A stretch of 64,000 bases of DNA from Bigelowiella natans CCMP2755. Lineage: Eukaryota; Cercozoa; Chlorarachniophyceae. Position numbers and translations under genes: made by a program. The notes under the pieces are model-generated. The model saw only the letters and a program-made list of their open reading frames with translations, ran no database searches and was not told where the DNA came from. Positions 46,825-60,384 of the stretch are shown here, in pieces (within the stretch, counting starts at the first letter, position 1; the number at the start of each line of letters is the position of its first letter). The stretch spans positions 1 to 64,000 of the forward strand of contig ADNK01000506.1 in assembly GCA_000320545.1 (NCBI GenBank), in the 5' to 3' direction.

Positions 46825-47890
46825 CCAAACGTAGATCGTTGTGTGGACATGGCCTTCAGGAAGTTTTTGCTCAGAGTGGAGGCCTTGCGCCGCCAGAATT
46901 TTGCCGCTAGTGTCATTGCTTCACAATGACTGAATCATGCCATTTTGAAAAATCAGCTAGTTGATTTGCTAGTCACAGTCCTCACTGAAGCCAGTTCGAG
47001 GCACTGCATTTCGCACACTGCAAATGTCTTGCAACATTTTGGAAATGTAGTTCGTCATCATTGTTCATTGTTCAGTTGTTCAAGCTTTCCGTCATGGACC
47101 ACATGGCTTTCGGGAGTTTCCAACTAGCCAACCAGGTCAGATTGGACACAGCAGTGCGTCGTTGCAATGCCAGACACACTGCTAAACAAGCTGGTCACAC
47201 CAAGTGTCTCGGCTGTCCCCAACGTTAATCTCCGTGTGGACGTAGCTGTCAGGAAGTTCCTGCTCAGGATTGATGCCTTGCGTCGTCGTCATTTGGCTGC
47301 TAGTTGTGATGCTTTTCAGTGCTCAGATCGTGCCAATTTGCACGATCCCCGCTGGTTTGCCAGTCAGTCCTCACTGAAGCCAGTTCGAGGCACTGCATTT
47401 CGTGCACTGCAAGTGTCATGCCACACTTTGGAAGTGCACTTTTTCATCATTGTTCATCGCACAATCGTCACATTGTCTCGCAACGTTTTGGAAATTGTCC
47501 AGTCAACCATCACGTTCATCTCTGGACCTGTTCGTCTGTGCCAAACCCTGCCAATTTTTGAACCTTGCTGGGTTTCATCAGCTAGTCCTCGGTAGGTCCA
47601 GCTCGAGGAACTGCGTTTGGTGCTTTGCAAACCTCTCGTGGCGTTTTGGAAACGTGGTCCATCACCAAGCTCTTTCTTTCAAGTTTCTCTGTTCGTTTGA
47701 GTGCACACGTTGGAGTGTGAGTAAACGCGAACCTCAACGTGCTGCTTTCACACCAGAAGAAAAAAGTCATGCCAGCACGCAACACTTTGGAAGTGCAGTC
47801 CATCAACGCTGGAACGATGTTTCTCACTTCCAGCGCTGTGTAGCTGCGCACAATCGTGCGTGTGCCGGTCTAGCGGTGTTTGCGTGGTGC
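46825..47890. repeat. Diverged tandem repeats of about 390 bp
   Basis: Two long copies can be aligned by eye. The phrase GTGTGGAC..AGCTGTCAGGAAGTT(T/C) appears at about 46839 and 47234, and CCTCACTGAAGCCAGTTCGA at about 46980 and 47368, giving a period near 390 bp. A shortened third copy (CTAGTCCTCGGTAGGTCCAG) starts near 47581, and a fragment with AACACTTTGGAAGTGCAGTCC lies near 47780. Copies differ by many substitutions. Overlapping plus-strand frames at 47167-47595 and 47402-48073 are probably by-products, although a decayed gene family is possible. Confidence 0.75.
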
Positions 47891-48238
47891 GTGCTGGCGT
47901 GTGCACTCTGGCATTGCGTCGAAGTGCAATCTAGCAATGGTGGACACAGCAACGCGACACACACGCACAAACATGGACACGTTGTTTGTGAAGAAGTGGT
48001 CAGGCAAGTGGCGACTGCCGCCAGACTGGGTGTCGTGACACGGGCGCTATCGCAAGCACATGCATGTGGCTAGTGGTGGCAACGCGCCCCACTAGCCCAC
48101 CATAGACAGACAAGATAGAGAAGAAATGCATTTCACATCAGAAATCAGTATACACATTTTTTATTCAAGAAGACAATGGAGAATGCGTGCCCACTTGGAG
48201 AATGCGTGCTCACTTTTGTGCTAGCATTTACTCTTCAT

Positions 48239-49995
48239 TCATGATCTTTTCTCCTCAGGTTTAACAACGTTATTGCTGTTGCTGTCATCACTGGTTCCTG
48301 AAAATTTCATTCGAATCGGCAGCAAGTAGCTACTTGGGCGCGCTTTAGGATTCATTCTGGAGCCACTACCATTATCATCCTTGAGGCCCATATAAAAACG
48401 ATTCACAAGTGGAACAGCTGGTTTCCCTAAGTCATCCTTGCAATTCCTTATCGCCTGGAGCACACCCAGATCTAAAGAGTAATCGCCGTGCTTCGGAGGT
48501 CCCAAAACCACCAGAAGAAGAACATAGTTTGTACCCTTTTCTGGTACAATATCTCCTCTTTGAACAGCACGGATGGCATACGGCAGCGTAATGTCTGGCA
48601 CCCAGCCAGGACAATCGCTAAAGGATAGAAATGGAACTCTATGTGGCGCCTCTTGAAAATGTAGAGTACCTTTCTGTAGCTCATGAAAAATTGTTAGACC
48701 ATCATTTCGATGCTGTCTAATTGTAACAAGAGGAGCGGAGGGGTGATTCAATCTAGCCACGTAATATGGTTGAATATTGCGTGGGGTTGAATCTATCCAC
48801 GGAACATCGAAGTTTAGGGGTGAATTGTTGATGATATCGCTGCTTCTACGGGTTCTGTTCTGAACGTGAAGATTTGCCAGCCTTCTGGAAAGATTCCGTA
48901 CATCCTGAAATCTAGATCTTCCACCAGAAGGATTGCTGGAGCCCCTGCTTCTGGGAGGGGTGACAACCGATCTTGTAGTGACAGGGATGTTTCGATTGGG
49001 TCGTTTATCGGCAAGGACTATCGAATTTGAGTGGTAATCCTTCAACTGCTGCATATTACATGTCTTCTTTTTTGGAGCCTTCAGTTTCAACTTCTTACTT
49101 CGAATAAAAGCTTTATCTTTTAAATTCTCGTATGCCCTTTGAGCATCCTAAGAACCATGTGAAGAAAGAGAAAAACATTACAGATTTAGTCTTGAGTTTG
49201 AATGCCGTTGATAGGGTGTTGCATCGATGTGCAAATGTTTTGAAATGCTAACCTCTTCATTGTAAAAATTTACAAATCCAAGATCATCGGCCCCGAGCGT
49301 TCGCCGATCTTGTCGCCGAATATAAACGGATAGGAGTGTTCTTTTCTGTGCATGAGGTGAAAATAGGTTTACAAGATCATTCTCTATTATGTCTGCACTA
49401 ATGCCTCCAACCCAGATGGCCCAATACGATGCCATATCATCTTGAACCTCCTCGATTTGAATTTGATGCTCTAATTTTGGTGCAGCATTCGTGTCGACCA
49501 ATGTGGTCGATTCATCCTGCTTAGAAGCGGCCTCGGAGGCTGGAGATGGAGCGTATTGTTTAGTTGCGGTCTCTGGGATGGGAGAACCAGGAATTCCAGG
49601 CGCAGTAGAGAGTGCGGGAGTGCACCCTCCTTGGCGAAGAGCTTCTCCTAGAGCTTCTGTTAATCCAGGAGATACAGCTCCAGAAGGGGGCATCTCCCCT
49701 CTGGGAGAGGAGGTGGTGGCAGGAATTACCTCGTGGGGTTGTAAAGATGGCGTAGTGCTCAGAGCGGGAGACGAGAATCCGACAGATTCTGATCCTAAAA
49801 GTTCACCAGAAGAACCGGGGGCTACTCTGCCGAAGTCAACAAAAAATTAGAATTTGGAACCCAAAAAGCAAATAGTTACAACCTTTCTTTGGTCGTCAGG
49901 ACGATCGCAATGAAGACGCCCAAGAAAAATATTCTTGTTGCATAGGCCCGCAATGTTCGGGGACAACGTCGCATGGCCAGTCGATCCTTAGGCAT
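48239..49995 (-). CDS. RNA-recognition-motif (RRM) protein
   Basis: Three exons, 49883-49995, 49253-49826 and 48239-49147, have GT-AG borders and keep one frame of 531 residues. The RRM spans the exon 2/3 junction: RNP2-like WAIWVGGIS, RNP1-like LGFVNFYNEE, then DAQRAYENLKDKAFIRSKKL. This fold binds single-stranded RNA. The predicted N-terminus (MPKDRLAMRRCPRTLRAYAT, then IFFLGVFIAIVL) is basic and then hydrophobic, like an organelle-targeting or membrane-anchor sequence, but exon 1 is open in other frames too and is the weakest part of the model. The segment before the RRM is Pro/Ser/Ala-rich. After the RRM come a Lys-rich patch, an Arg/Ser-rich stretch (TPPRSRGSSNPSGGRSR) and a C-terminal region of about 180 residues that I do not recognise. 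It lies head-to-head with the ligase gene. Confidence 0.75.
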
Positions 49996-50408
49996 TCTTT
50001 ATCTTGGGCAGGATGGTGAGGGCATTGCCAACCGGGGGAACTGCTACGGTCGCGCCAGATCGGACAATAGTCAGCCTCTTTAATTCTCTACGGTTTCAGC
50101 AACAGGACCCAAAATAGATAGGCCGACATGGTAGCAGGCATCATTACTCGAATGTTTTGATTACATTCTTCACTTTCGGGGAATACATCAACCAAAAGTT
50201 GTATCTGATGCGATGAAATGTGCATTTTTGGGTGCCGAAAGTAGACGACATTTCGGTGCCGAGATAATATTTACAACTCGAGGGTTCCGAATATCATTAT
50301 TTTTGCGGCGGCGGCGCCTTGGAAGGTCTTCCTTGTTCTGGTGCCACCACGTGTCGTCAGCCATGAACAAGGCATTGAGTTGCCACCAGGTTCTAACTTG
50401 TATGTAAG
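49996..50408. other. Head-to-head gap between the RRM gene and the SNM1-ligase gene
   Basis: Only about 400 bp separate the first exons that I can support on the two strands. A minus-strand frame at 50188-50370 (MADDTWWHQNKEDLPRRRRR...) and a plus-strand frame at 50213-50407 overlap here, and either could be a true first exon. The minus stretch at 49996-50095 is also open and Cys-rich (YCPIWRDRSSSPGWQCPHHP), but it does not splice in frame to the RRM exons. Confidence 0.4.
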
Positions 50409-53400
50409 GTCACAAAGTTTGTTAAAAATAACCTAGATGATTTGGAGCAGATTCCAGATACAGAAATCCTAGTCGACTGGTTTCGACCGTTACCAGCAGC
50501 ATGGACAAAGTATCATCGCCGAACCATCTTTTTCCTCTCCCACTTCCACGGTAAAAAGACTTCGGAAGATTGATAAAATCAGGGTTACAAACCAGTGTAC
50601 TACAAATTTATTACCCAGGTGACCACTATTCGGGTCTTACAAGCGAATGGGACAAGGGTGCATCTTTCATTTTGTCTTTGTCGATGCTATACATCTCATA
50701 GTTGAAATATTAGGCGAAATTCACTGCTCTGTCATAACCGGAAATCTTTTACGGACGGTTATGGGTACTGTAGAAATCTTTCGAGTCAGCCGTTCCATAC
50801 ATTGACATATTATTGGTTGCTGTAGGTGTGAAGCAAGAGTACATCAAAACTCACCCAATGGGCTCTTCATTTGAGGTCTGAGCAGTACTACTGTAGATCT
50901 TCATTCTGTTCTCATGTACACTCATCAGGTATTTTCAAATGACCTTACCTCGCCAGTATCAATAAGACTATGTGACGCAAATCACTGTCCGGGTGCCGCT
51001 ATCCTGGTATTTCATTTGCATCATCGACATAAGGTACGAAGAAGGGTGAAAAGAAGATAGAGGAATGATAGGAGGAGGAGGAGGAGGAGGAGAACCCATT
51101 AAAGCTGATCCGACTATTTGTGGCAGGGAGACATCGCTTACATACATACGGGGGATTTCAGATTTATCCCGCGTATTCTTCAGCAAATTGAGCTGAAGTC
51201 TCGGTATTTATACCCAAGCTAGCGGCCATGATATCATTCTTTCTCTCCCCCCTGTATTCTCCATGTTAATCTAACTCACACGAGGATACTAAACAGTAAG
51301 GTCGCATTATTTGAAACTACCTTATATTTAATGGATAGATTGGAGGCTATATTCCTTGATACAACTTACTCAAATCCGAAATTCTTATTCGTTGATCAGG
51401 TTTTTAGTATCTACCACTTTTTTAAAACATCTGCAATAGATACACATCATTAATATCTTAGGCTGACTCTATCAGAATGATTACAGAGGCCATATCGAAT
51501 CAGCTGAAAGATGAGTATGGTTTAATACATCCTATTTCGCCTCTAACCAAGTATCTCCCTACCCTCCCCCCCCCCCCCTCTCTCCTCTCTCGGTTTGAGC
51601 CAATGGAACACAAATGAATTTGATGTGTAGGAGGGAAAGCTTGATCTTATTGTCAGCGTACAAGCTTGGCAAGGTATCCTAAGAATTTATCACTTTATTT
51701 AACAAGTATATTTTTCGAACCAAACGTTGCTGATTATGTGTGTTGAACAGGAGCGCATTCTTCTTGCAGTCGCAAAATCGCTGAACTTAAAGATATACGT
51801 AGATTTGGTAGGTGGATGAGGAAGGGAAGTGACAGTTTCGGTGATCTCTGATTGAGAAGAGATATTTGCATCACCATTTCAATATGTTCTCCTCCCTAAA
51901 ATTAAGTAGTTATTAGCCATCCCATTGAAATTTAGTACATTGATCAATATTAACCAATCATAGGCAAAAATGTCGGTGTTAGAGTGCCTTGGTATGGACG
52001 ACGAAGAAATGAATCTTTTCACCACTGATATGAAGAACTCTAACATTCATGTCGTAAGGGTAATTAAAAAGTCCATTTTCATATTTTTGGTTTCCTTTTT
52101 GTACATTTTAAATGACGTTTGTTATAGCTTTAAATGCAGCGTATTTATTTGTTGCCGCATTCATTTGGAAATATTTCTGCGTATTTTTGAACGAACAATA
52201 TCTCAGATGGGATTTTGTGGAGAGATGTGGCCGTACTTCAGGCCGAACTTTAAGAATATTAAAGACTACGTGGAGGATAATCGGTTACTGAACAACTAAT
52301 GTTCCAATTATAGCATGAGATTGATACGATTTGCTTTATCGCGCATCATTAGGCTCGGATCTTATGAAAAGGTTCTCGCTTTTATTCCTACTGGATGGGC
52401 AGATTCATCAAATTACAATAAAAGTCGTAAAATAATCATGAGATATAATATCGACCAAGTGATAGATATTTGAATAATAGTGCTGCTGCTGGAATACTTC
52501 TGATTTTTCGTCTGCAGTCCTACAAACAAAATTTTGATTGTGGTGATGATGGGAAAATTACAAAATGAAGGGTGGTTTTATTTGTATATTTTTTTAGAAG
52601 TTTGTTTGATTGGCGGAGATCATTTGAATGCAACAGTCGCATTTTGCAAATAAACTGATGAAAATTTCAATGATCCTGTAGGAAATGCAACTCGTATCAA
52701 AAATAATATCACGATAAAGGCCGTACCATACAGTGAGCATTCCAACTTCCAAGAATTAGTAAATTTCGTCAAGGTAGCAGTAATAGAATGAGCATTGATT
52801 CGTTTTTCCTGAAATTGTCCTGGATATGGTAAGGGTTGAGATAATCAATATGTTTAATAAAATATTTGGCCACTGCTTGCTGCTGCTGCTCCTGCTGTGG
52901 CATCTAATTTTTAGTTGGATGCTGCTGCTTTCCCCTGAGAACAACTAGCTAGCTGCTGCACACTCTTTCACGACCCTTGAACGGGCACAAAGGATTGATA
53001 CCGTTTTGAGATAATAATAGATTAGCTACATAGAATGGATTCCAAAGTGGCAGCAGTAATGTGTTATTGAGCTTGATATCTTCTCCCAAAATGATGTTGT
53101 TGTGATGCTATTTTTTAACATTAATGCTTTTGCTATTTCTTTACTTGCTTTAGGCCCTAAAACCAGTGAAAGTCATTCCTACGGGTAAATAAACACTCCA
53201 GCTAGAACTTAAAACGTTTTCCGACGTATTGCATTTCATATAGCAGAGTTCATAAGCTATAGAAATGTAAAACTAAGTTCGCAGCAACTATTGAAGATTT
53301 TTTTAAATCTATTCCAAATAATATTTACGGCTCACCGTTTTTGTTGTATTGCTCACTTTAGTTTCTCTTCTCTCTGCCTTCAGTGTTTCAAGATTTAGAC

Positions 53401-55380
53401 AATCGCAGGAAAATCGTCAAGCTTTTTTCCAATCTGACCGACTCCAACGTCGTCAAAAAGCGTTTCTTTCGGACACTCAAAATTAAAAGTAATAATATGG
53501 AAAACAGGGAAAACGATAAGGAGGATGAAAATGATGATATCGTCATAATCGAAGACAAGATTGTGGGTTCGGATGTGGTCAAAAATAGCATCAACGACAA
53601 GGCCAGAAAGACCTACACCATAAATGACGATGATACCATGAAGAGTATTGAGTCACCATACGATGATGATGATGCCACAAGAACCAAGAAGGTGAGGGAG
53701 GAGGAGGAAGAGGAGGAAAAAGATGATGATAACACATTCAAGATGGTGGTTGAGAATAAGGAGAAGAAAGAATTCATGATTAGTGTTCCGTGTCCTCTTT
53801 GCACTTTTCGCAACCAAATCCTATCTCCTACCTCTTACCTTACTCGATCCTTCAACACCTCGTGCACTATGTGTGGTCATCCTCTCGAAAATGATAAAAA
53901 TGATAATAAAAATGAGAATGAGAATAATAATAATAATAATAATGCGAGTGGGCAAGAGCAACAACAAATAGAAAAAAGACAAAGAGACTGCAAGACCGAC
54001 TTGAAGGCTAATGGCGAAGATGATGAGTGCAATAGCGGTGATGGTGATAACAACAAAGATCCCTTTCACAAGAAGAACATAGTAGGTGCTAAAACAAACT
54101 CTACTACTACTGAGTTCTCAATAGCAGCCTCTGATTCAAACTTGGGTAAAAGAAGGAGAATGAGGGACAAACCTCATGGGGACCTTTATCACAAGGCAAG
54201 GAAGAAGAATAACAATAATCGACGACAAATGTCAATCAAGTCTTTTTTCCACAAAACATCTAGCAACAATACAGATGCTTGTAATGAGGGATCGAAGAAA
54301 AGGTTTAAAAGAGAAGAGAAGACCACTAGCAGGAAGAGGGAAAAGAGAGCAAAAAGTGAAACATATGAAGAGCAGAAGAAGGATCTGATAACAGAAGATC
54401 TTACAGGAGGAGAGAGAGTTTCTTCCGGCAGACTACTCGCTACAACCGATACTACTACTACTACTACTACTACTACTACCACTACTACCGTTTCATGTCC
54501 TGGTAAATAATCCCTACAATATGATTAACACCAACAATATTTTTGCCCTCCTCCTCGTAGTATTTTTGTTGGCGGAGTTCAAGTTTAAGTGGTTTAAGGA
54601 TGGTTTTCCTTTTTATAAACGCGGTTGTTGACCTTCTTATCACCCCACACTTATTATGATGATATTTGCTTACTATCATGACTGATTAGCTTGCACCTTC
54701 ATAAACGTCTTGAAGAGATTGTCCAGCAACAAGGAGAAGAAATGGCGCTGTGAGATGTGCAGCACGGTGCTTCCTGTCGTCCGTAAAGAGATATCAGAGG
54801 CAGCATCAATAGCAGCTACTACGAAAATGATTATACCAATGACAAGGCATGCTGCTGCTGCTGCTGCTGAAGAGAATCATCCGAGTACCTCATCCTCAAC
54901 TGAATCTTTAGTCAATATATGTATACATCATTATCACTTCGACAATCCTCCTCCTCTTCCTCCTCCATTTCCAATTCCATTTTCACTACAAAAGCTGTTA
55001 ATGAAACTCCTAATATTTTGACTACTATACCTACTACTACTACAACTACTACTACTTCCTCAAAAGCAATATTATCCCAATCAGCTTCTTCGTCTTCTTC
55101 GTTTCCAAGAGGGGTAGAAATTCCTTCTCGATTCTGTCAACACACCATTGTAACAATCAACAATGTGATGATACAGCTAAGAGGTCAAGATGAAGATAGC
55201 AGCAGAAACACTGCTAGGACCACCACCAGCACCACCACCACCACCACCACCAGCAGCAAGTTTTCCGTCAATTTCGATGTTGAATTGGAGGACTACAACC
55301 CAAGAAATCCTGGTATAAATGATTTCATGATGATGGTTATTTCAAGTGCCCTTCCTGCCTTCTTACTTCCTCACACAAGC

Positions 55381-55422
<42 letters not shown>

Positions 55423-55859
55423 ATCTCTCTCTCACACACACACACAAACCAGCATATTAAAGCACTAACGTATGTAACAGGTGGGAATGGCGCATGGAAT
55501 GGCAAGGATGGGGTGTTTACGCAATATGTTCCTCGCCCTCGCTCACTCACTCACTCACTCACTCACTCACTCACCAAATTTAACATATGCTGCAATTAGT
55601 CGACAGTCAACATTTTCTTCCCTCCCCCTCCTCGTCGTTTCCTTGCTTCTCTTCCTATGGTACTGCTTGATGATGATGAAGGTACCTTATCTTTACCTTG
55701 CTCACGTGTTCGAAAGTCTTTCCTCCACTACTAAAAGGTAATATCCAGGTCGTCACGAACAAGTTTTAACTTCTTATTTCGGAAGGAATCATCATCAGGA
55801 TAAACGAATTTGCTTTTCTTCTTCATCATCATCTTCATCTTCTTCATCTTCTTCATCTT

Positions 55860-55891
<32 letters not shown>

Positions 55892-56422
55892 CGCACGCAC
55901 TGATATGATGAGACAGCATGGAATCCATTAACAAAGACAAAAACCACTACTACCACTACTACTACAACTACTTCTTAGATTGAAAAAGATGAGGATTCTT
56001 ACCAATATAATGAGGACCGCGTTGTTACTTAGTCCCGACCAACTGGCCGACATATTGTAAAGACGACAACACTTTTATACTCATATCATCGTCGATTATC
56101 ATCATTCTTATCATGCTTCTTAAATTTATATGAAGCATTTCTTAGCATACTATTTTTAATCATCGAGTAACTTATTCTTCTGATCCTCAGCTATCTTTGT
56201 ACAAACGACTTGAGTCCAGCGTATGAAGGTACTTGCTTCATTAACATGATAATTGATGTGTAATAAGCATATAATAGATAAACGAAGGAGTATTCTCTTC
56301 ATATCAGTGTGTATGTGGATGTGTGTAATCTTCATATTTGAGTATGATTTCTTTCCCGAATGTATGTGTTTTCGAATCGATACATGATCATCAGGTGTAA
56401 ATCTCTCAATTGGAGGTATTTT

Positions 56423-56463
<41 letters not shown>

Positions 56464-56747
56464 TTGTGTGTGTATATAATTCTATATATGAGAAGTTTTA
56501 TTAATGATGATCAATGATGATGATGATCATCATCATCATTATTTTTTAATTTTATCGGGGAATAATAAACTGTACTCATCAACTTTATATTCTGAATATT
56601 TACATGCTGCCAATACGATCACGCACGATCATACACCAATTTTTAAAAATAACATTAAGAACAATGGTAACAATAATAATGACAATGTTGTAGGGAGTAC
56701 CATAAGCTGGGCAGTGATGGAATCGAGCGGATGTAGTTCAGTAGTAA

Positions 56748-56782
<35 letters not shown>

Positions 56783-57238
56783 TCATGTTGATAGTGGTAG
56801 TAGTAGTAGTAGTAGTAGTAGAATGGTTGTTGGAATATGTTGATTGTATCAATAGCACTTCTTCGTCGTGATTATTTTTTAAGATTAATATCTCTGGGTG
56901 ATTTATTTACTTGCTTACTTATACGCTGCTGCCTGCTAGGCACTCGTTCCCACATGCGCGAAATGTATAAAAAACTTGGCGATTTGGGAGATGTAGCATT
57001 ATCCTGCAGGGCTAAGCTGCGTACCATGTTCAAGGTGAAGCCACTCACGATCAAGGGTGTCAGACAGGTATTATTCTTATTGCACGACTACTACTACACA
57101 ATTAAACAACACCACTTTCTTTACAAGAAGAAGAAGAAGAAGAAGAATAAGCATGCAGTCAAATAAACATAATAGATATGAGAGGAGGGGAAAAGAGAGA
57201 GGTGAGGGGGCGGGGAGCTTTCTACTACTTCTACTACA

Positions 57239-57272
<34 letters not shown>

Positions 57273-57308
57273 CTACTACTACACTACCAGCAAGTTAAAG
57301 TTGGCATT

Positions 57309-57341
<33 letters not shown>

Positions 57342-57719
57342 TACTTTTATCACGTCAGGAATTGCTAGCAATTGCTCACGAGAGTGGTCAAGGCAGTCAA
57401 AAGCGCAAGAAAAAACGAATATTATCGCTCCTTACTCGATGCAGGTGATGACAAGGCATTTAATGAAAGAAAGACTCATTGGCAATAATAGTAGGGTTAT
57501 TACCTGATGATATATATGTATAGCTGCAAATAATACGGTTGAATAATAAAAGATCTGTTGAGACTCGTTGGGTAGTTCGAACTTTATGTTTACATCTCAG
57601 GACAGGGGTAATAGTACTTAATTAATGAGTCGTTGATCATCAGTAATAAAATAAAAGTATTAGTTGCTGAAATTGTGTGGTGATATGCTCAACTTCCTAG
57701 TGTCAATACTACACACACA

Positions 57720-57751
<32 letters not shown>

Positions 57752-57819
57752 TATTCAAAAATCAAGATGTCATTTGAAGTGGATGATGTACCATGATTAC
57801 ATCTAGGTGATGAATATGC

Positions 57820-57862
<43 letters not shown>

Positions 57863-58886
57863 ATATAAATATTGTGTGTGTGTATGTGTTTGTGTACGTG
57901 TGTTTGTATGCGCTCACTACTCGTGTGTTTATTGTCTTCCTATACTCAAAGGCCACTCGTACATCATGTCTTGCAGCTCTTGCACAGGCAAAGGTAAGAA
58001 TTATTATTAGATGTTAGTAATTAATTATCCATTATTAGAAGATGCTGTTGTTGATGATGATAATGCTACATATACAGGCGACAAATTTATGTGATGAAGA
58101 AGCACGCAAGCACTTTGCACAATTGGTGAATAATTTTGATATTAATACTTAGGTGCTGCATGATTTCCAGACGGCGCTCTCATCATCATCATCATCAAAA
58201 TCAACGATGTTATCATCTACAACGGGGTGTACAACTAGTGGCCTTCTCCACCGTCTTGTCGCCAGCAAAGAAGAAGAAGAAGAAGAAGAAGAAGAAGAAG
58301 AGAACAACCAGAAGAAGAAGAAGAAGAAGAAGAAGAAGAAGAATATGGGGGAAAACAATCTTCTTCTTCGAAATCGTGGAAACAGCAGTGGCAATAGTGC
58401 CAATTATGGAGATAATGATAAAAGAAATAATGGGGGGGTTATTGCTGATGTTGAGGCTTCATCATCATCATCACCATCATCATATTCTTCCTCTTCACTG
58501 CATTTGAAGATATTATGCTGCTTGAAAGACATCAAGCAAGATATTAAAACGGCGCAGAAAATGGTAATCACAACCCTATATATTCACTTTATTTCTCTCT
58601 CTCGTTATCCTCTCTTCTTCGTCGTTATTGTAGCAACAGTATTCCTATTATTATAGGTTGCCGACGCATATAACCGACGACCGGATTTGGGTAAAATAAT
58701 CGAAGTGCTTACTCAAAAAGGAGGCGTGGGAATTGATGCGGTTATGTCGTTTCAGTGTACATTGAACAGCCATCAAAGAAGTTAGAAGTGGGAAGGGAGA
58801 GAGGGTTTGATGAAATGTTAGTAATTGTGAAGCCAATGTCGTTGTTGTTATGTGGGGATTAGCATTTAAGTTTTGTATTGTGTGCG

Positions 58887-58947
<61 letters not shown>

Positions 58948-59190
58948 CGTGTGTTTCTCCACAGGTTTTGTCAATTTGTGTAACACCTGGGCTGCCGGTG
59001 TGCTGCATGCTTGCTAACACAACAAGAAGCATCGATCAAGTCCTCTCTCTCTCTCTCTCATCAGCTATTACACATAATATTTATGTTTATATGTTTTTCT
59101 CTACTAGCTACACTAAATACTGATATTTGTACATGTATATCTCCGCGTGATATTTACCAATGTTATTACAGAATAAGAACATAACAATTT

Positions 59191-59287
<97 letters not shown>

Positions 59288-59507
59288 AGCAGAGTAATAC
59301 GAGTTTCTCTTGTTATTCTTTTTCCTCTCATCATTTCTCCCCAAGGTTCTTCTTCATCATCATTATCATTAATATTATTATCAGATACTAGAATTGCAAA
59401 GTGGCAAAATGACTGTGGCGCAGTATAAATACGACGGGCAGCGTGCACAAATTCACATGCTTCCAAACGGAAGAATCAAGGCAGCAGCCTACTTATAACA
59501 TTGGATA

Positions 59508-59539
<32 letters not shown>

Positions 59540-60351
59540 CATGATAATGGTGACGATGATGATGCTGACTGGATGCTGACTGACTAACTGGAAGAACAAA
59601 GTCATCATCATCCTCTTCGTTGTACAACGTGATAATATGTTGAATTAGGTTTTCTCACGACATAACGAGGACATAACTATGCGCTATCCAGATGCTATTA
59701 AGGCTGTTAGAGAAGCCCTACGACCTGATGATAATAATAATGATGATAATAGTAATAATGATGATGAGAGGCAGCTCCAGAAACACCATGCTCGTAAAAA
59801 TATCGATGACGATTCTAACGTTGAGGAACGACGACCTGTAACAACCGACGATAACCAGCATCCTTCAACACGGTGCTTCTTGTAGTCAGCTCTCTCCATC
59901 TCTCTCCCTCTCTATCTATCTATCTATCTTCTTATCGTTTCGAATATGAATAGTTGCATAGCTTCCTTTCTCAAGTAACACCTTCTGATCTATATAGCAG
60001 ATCCTTCATTTTGGATGCAGAAATTTGTGGATATAATCGGGAAGAAAAAAAGTCTGACATCACTAAAATATCGCCTCCGAAGCATATATTTGTATGCGTG
60101 TGCACACTATATAATGTTATCATATGTGTGGTTATACTAATGGATAAATAATTCGATTTTTTACTTGATGTGCTACTGATAATGTTGTTAACAATAACAA
60201 TTTATTATCATCATCCTGCAAAAATGAGGACATCATCATGATATGTGTGATAGACTTCTCTCATTTCAAGAGTTAAGCACACGTGCAAAAAAGAATAGCT
60301 CTGAAGAGGTATCCTCATAATAGCACTTAGCGCACCAATTATTTTCTGTTG

Positions 60352-60384
<33 letters not shown>

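Noticed and set aside
47402-48073. 223-codon plus-strand frame as a protein gene
   Set aside because: It overlaps another frame on the same strand and follows the diverged tandem repeat; no motif or splice context supports it.
50188-50370. MADDTWWHQNKEDLPRRRRR frame as first exon of the RRM gene
   Set aside because: I could not splice it in frame to the RRM exons, whereas the exon at 49883-49995 joins in phase.
54919-55599. 226-codon plus-strand frame in the ligase gene taken as a single exon
   Set aside because: It includes (CT)n and (CACT)n arrays and spans likely splice sites. Only parts of it, such as the FSVNFDVELEDYNPRNPG segment, look like protein, so it was not called as a separate gene.
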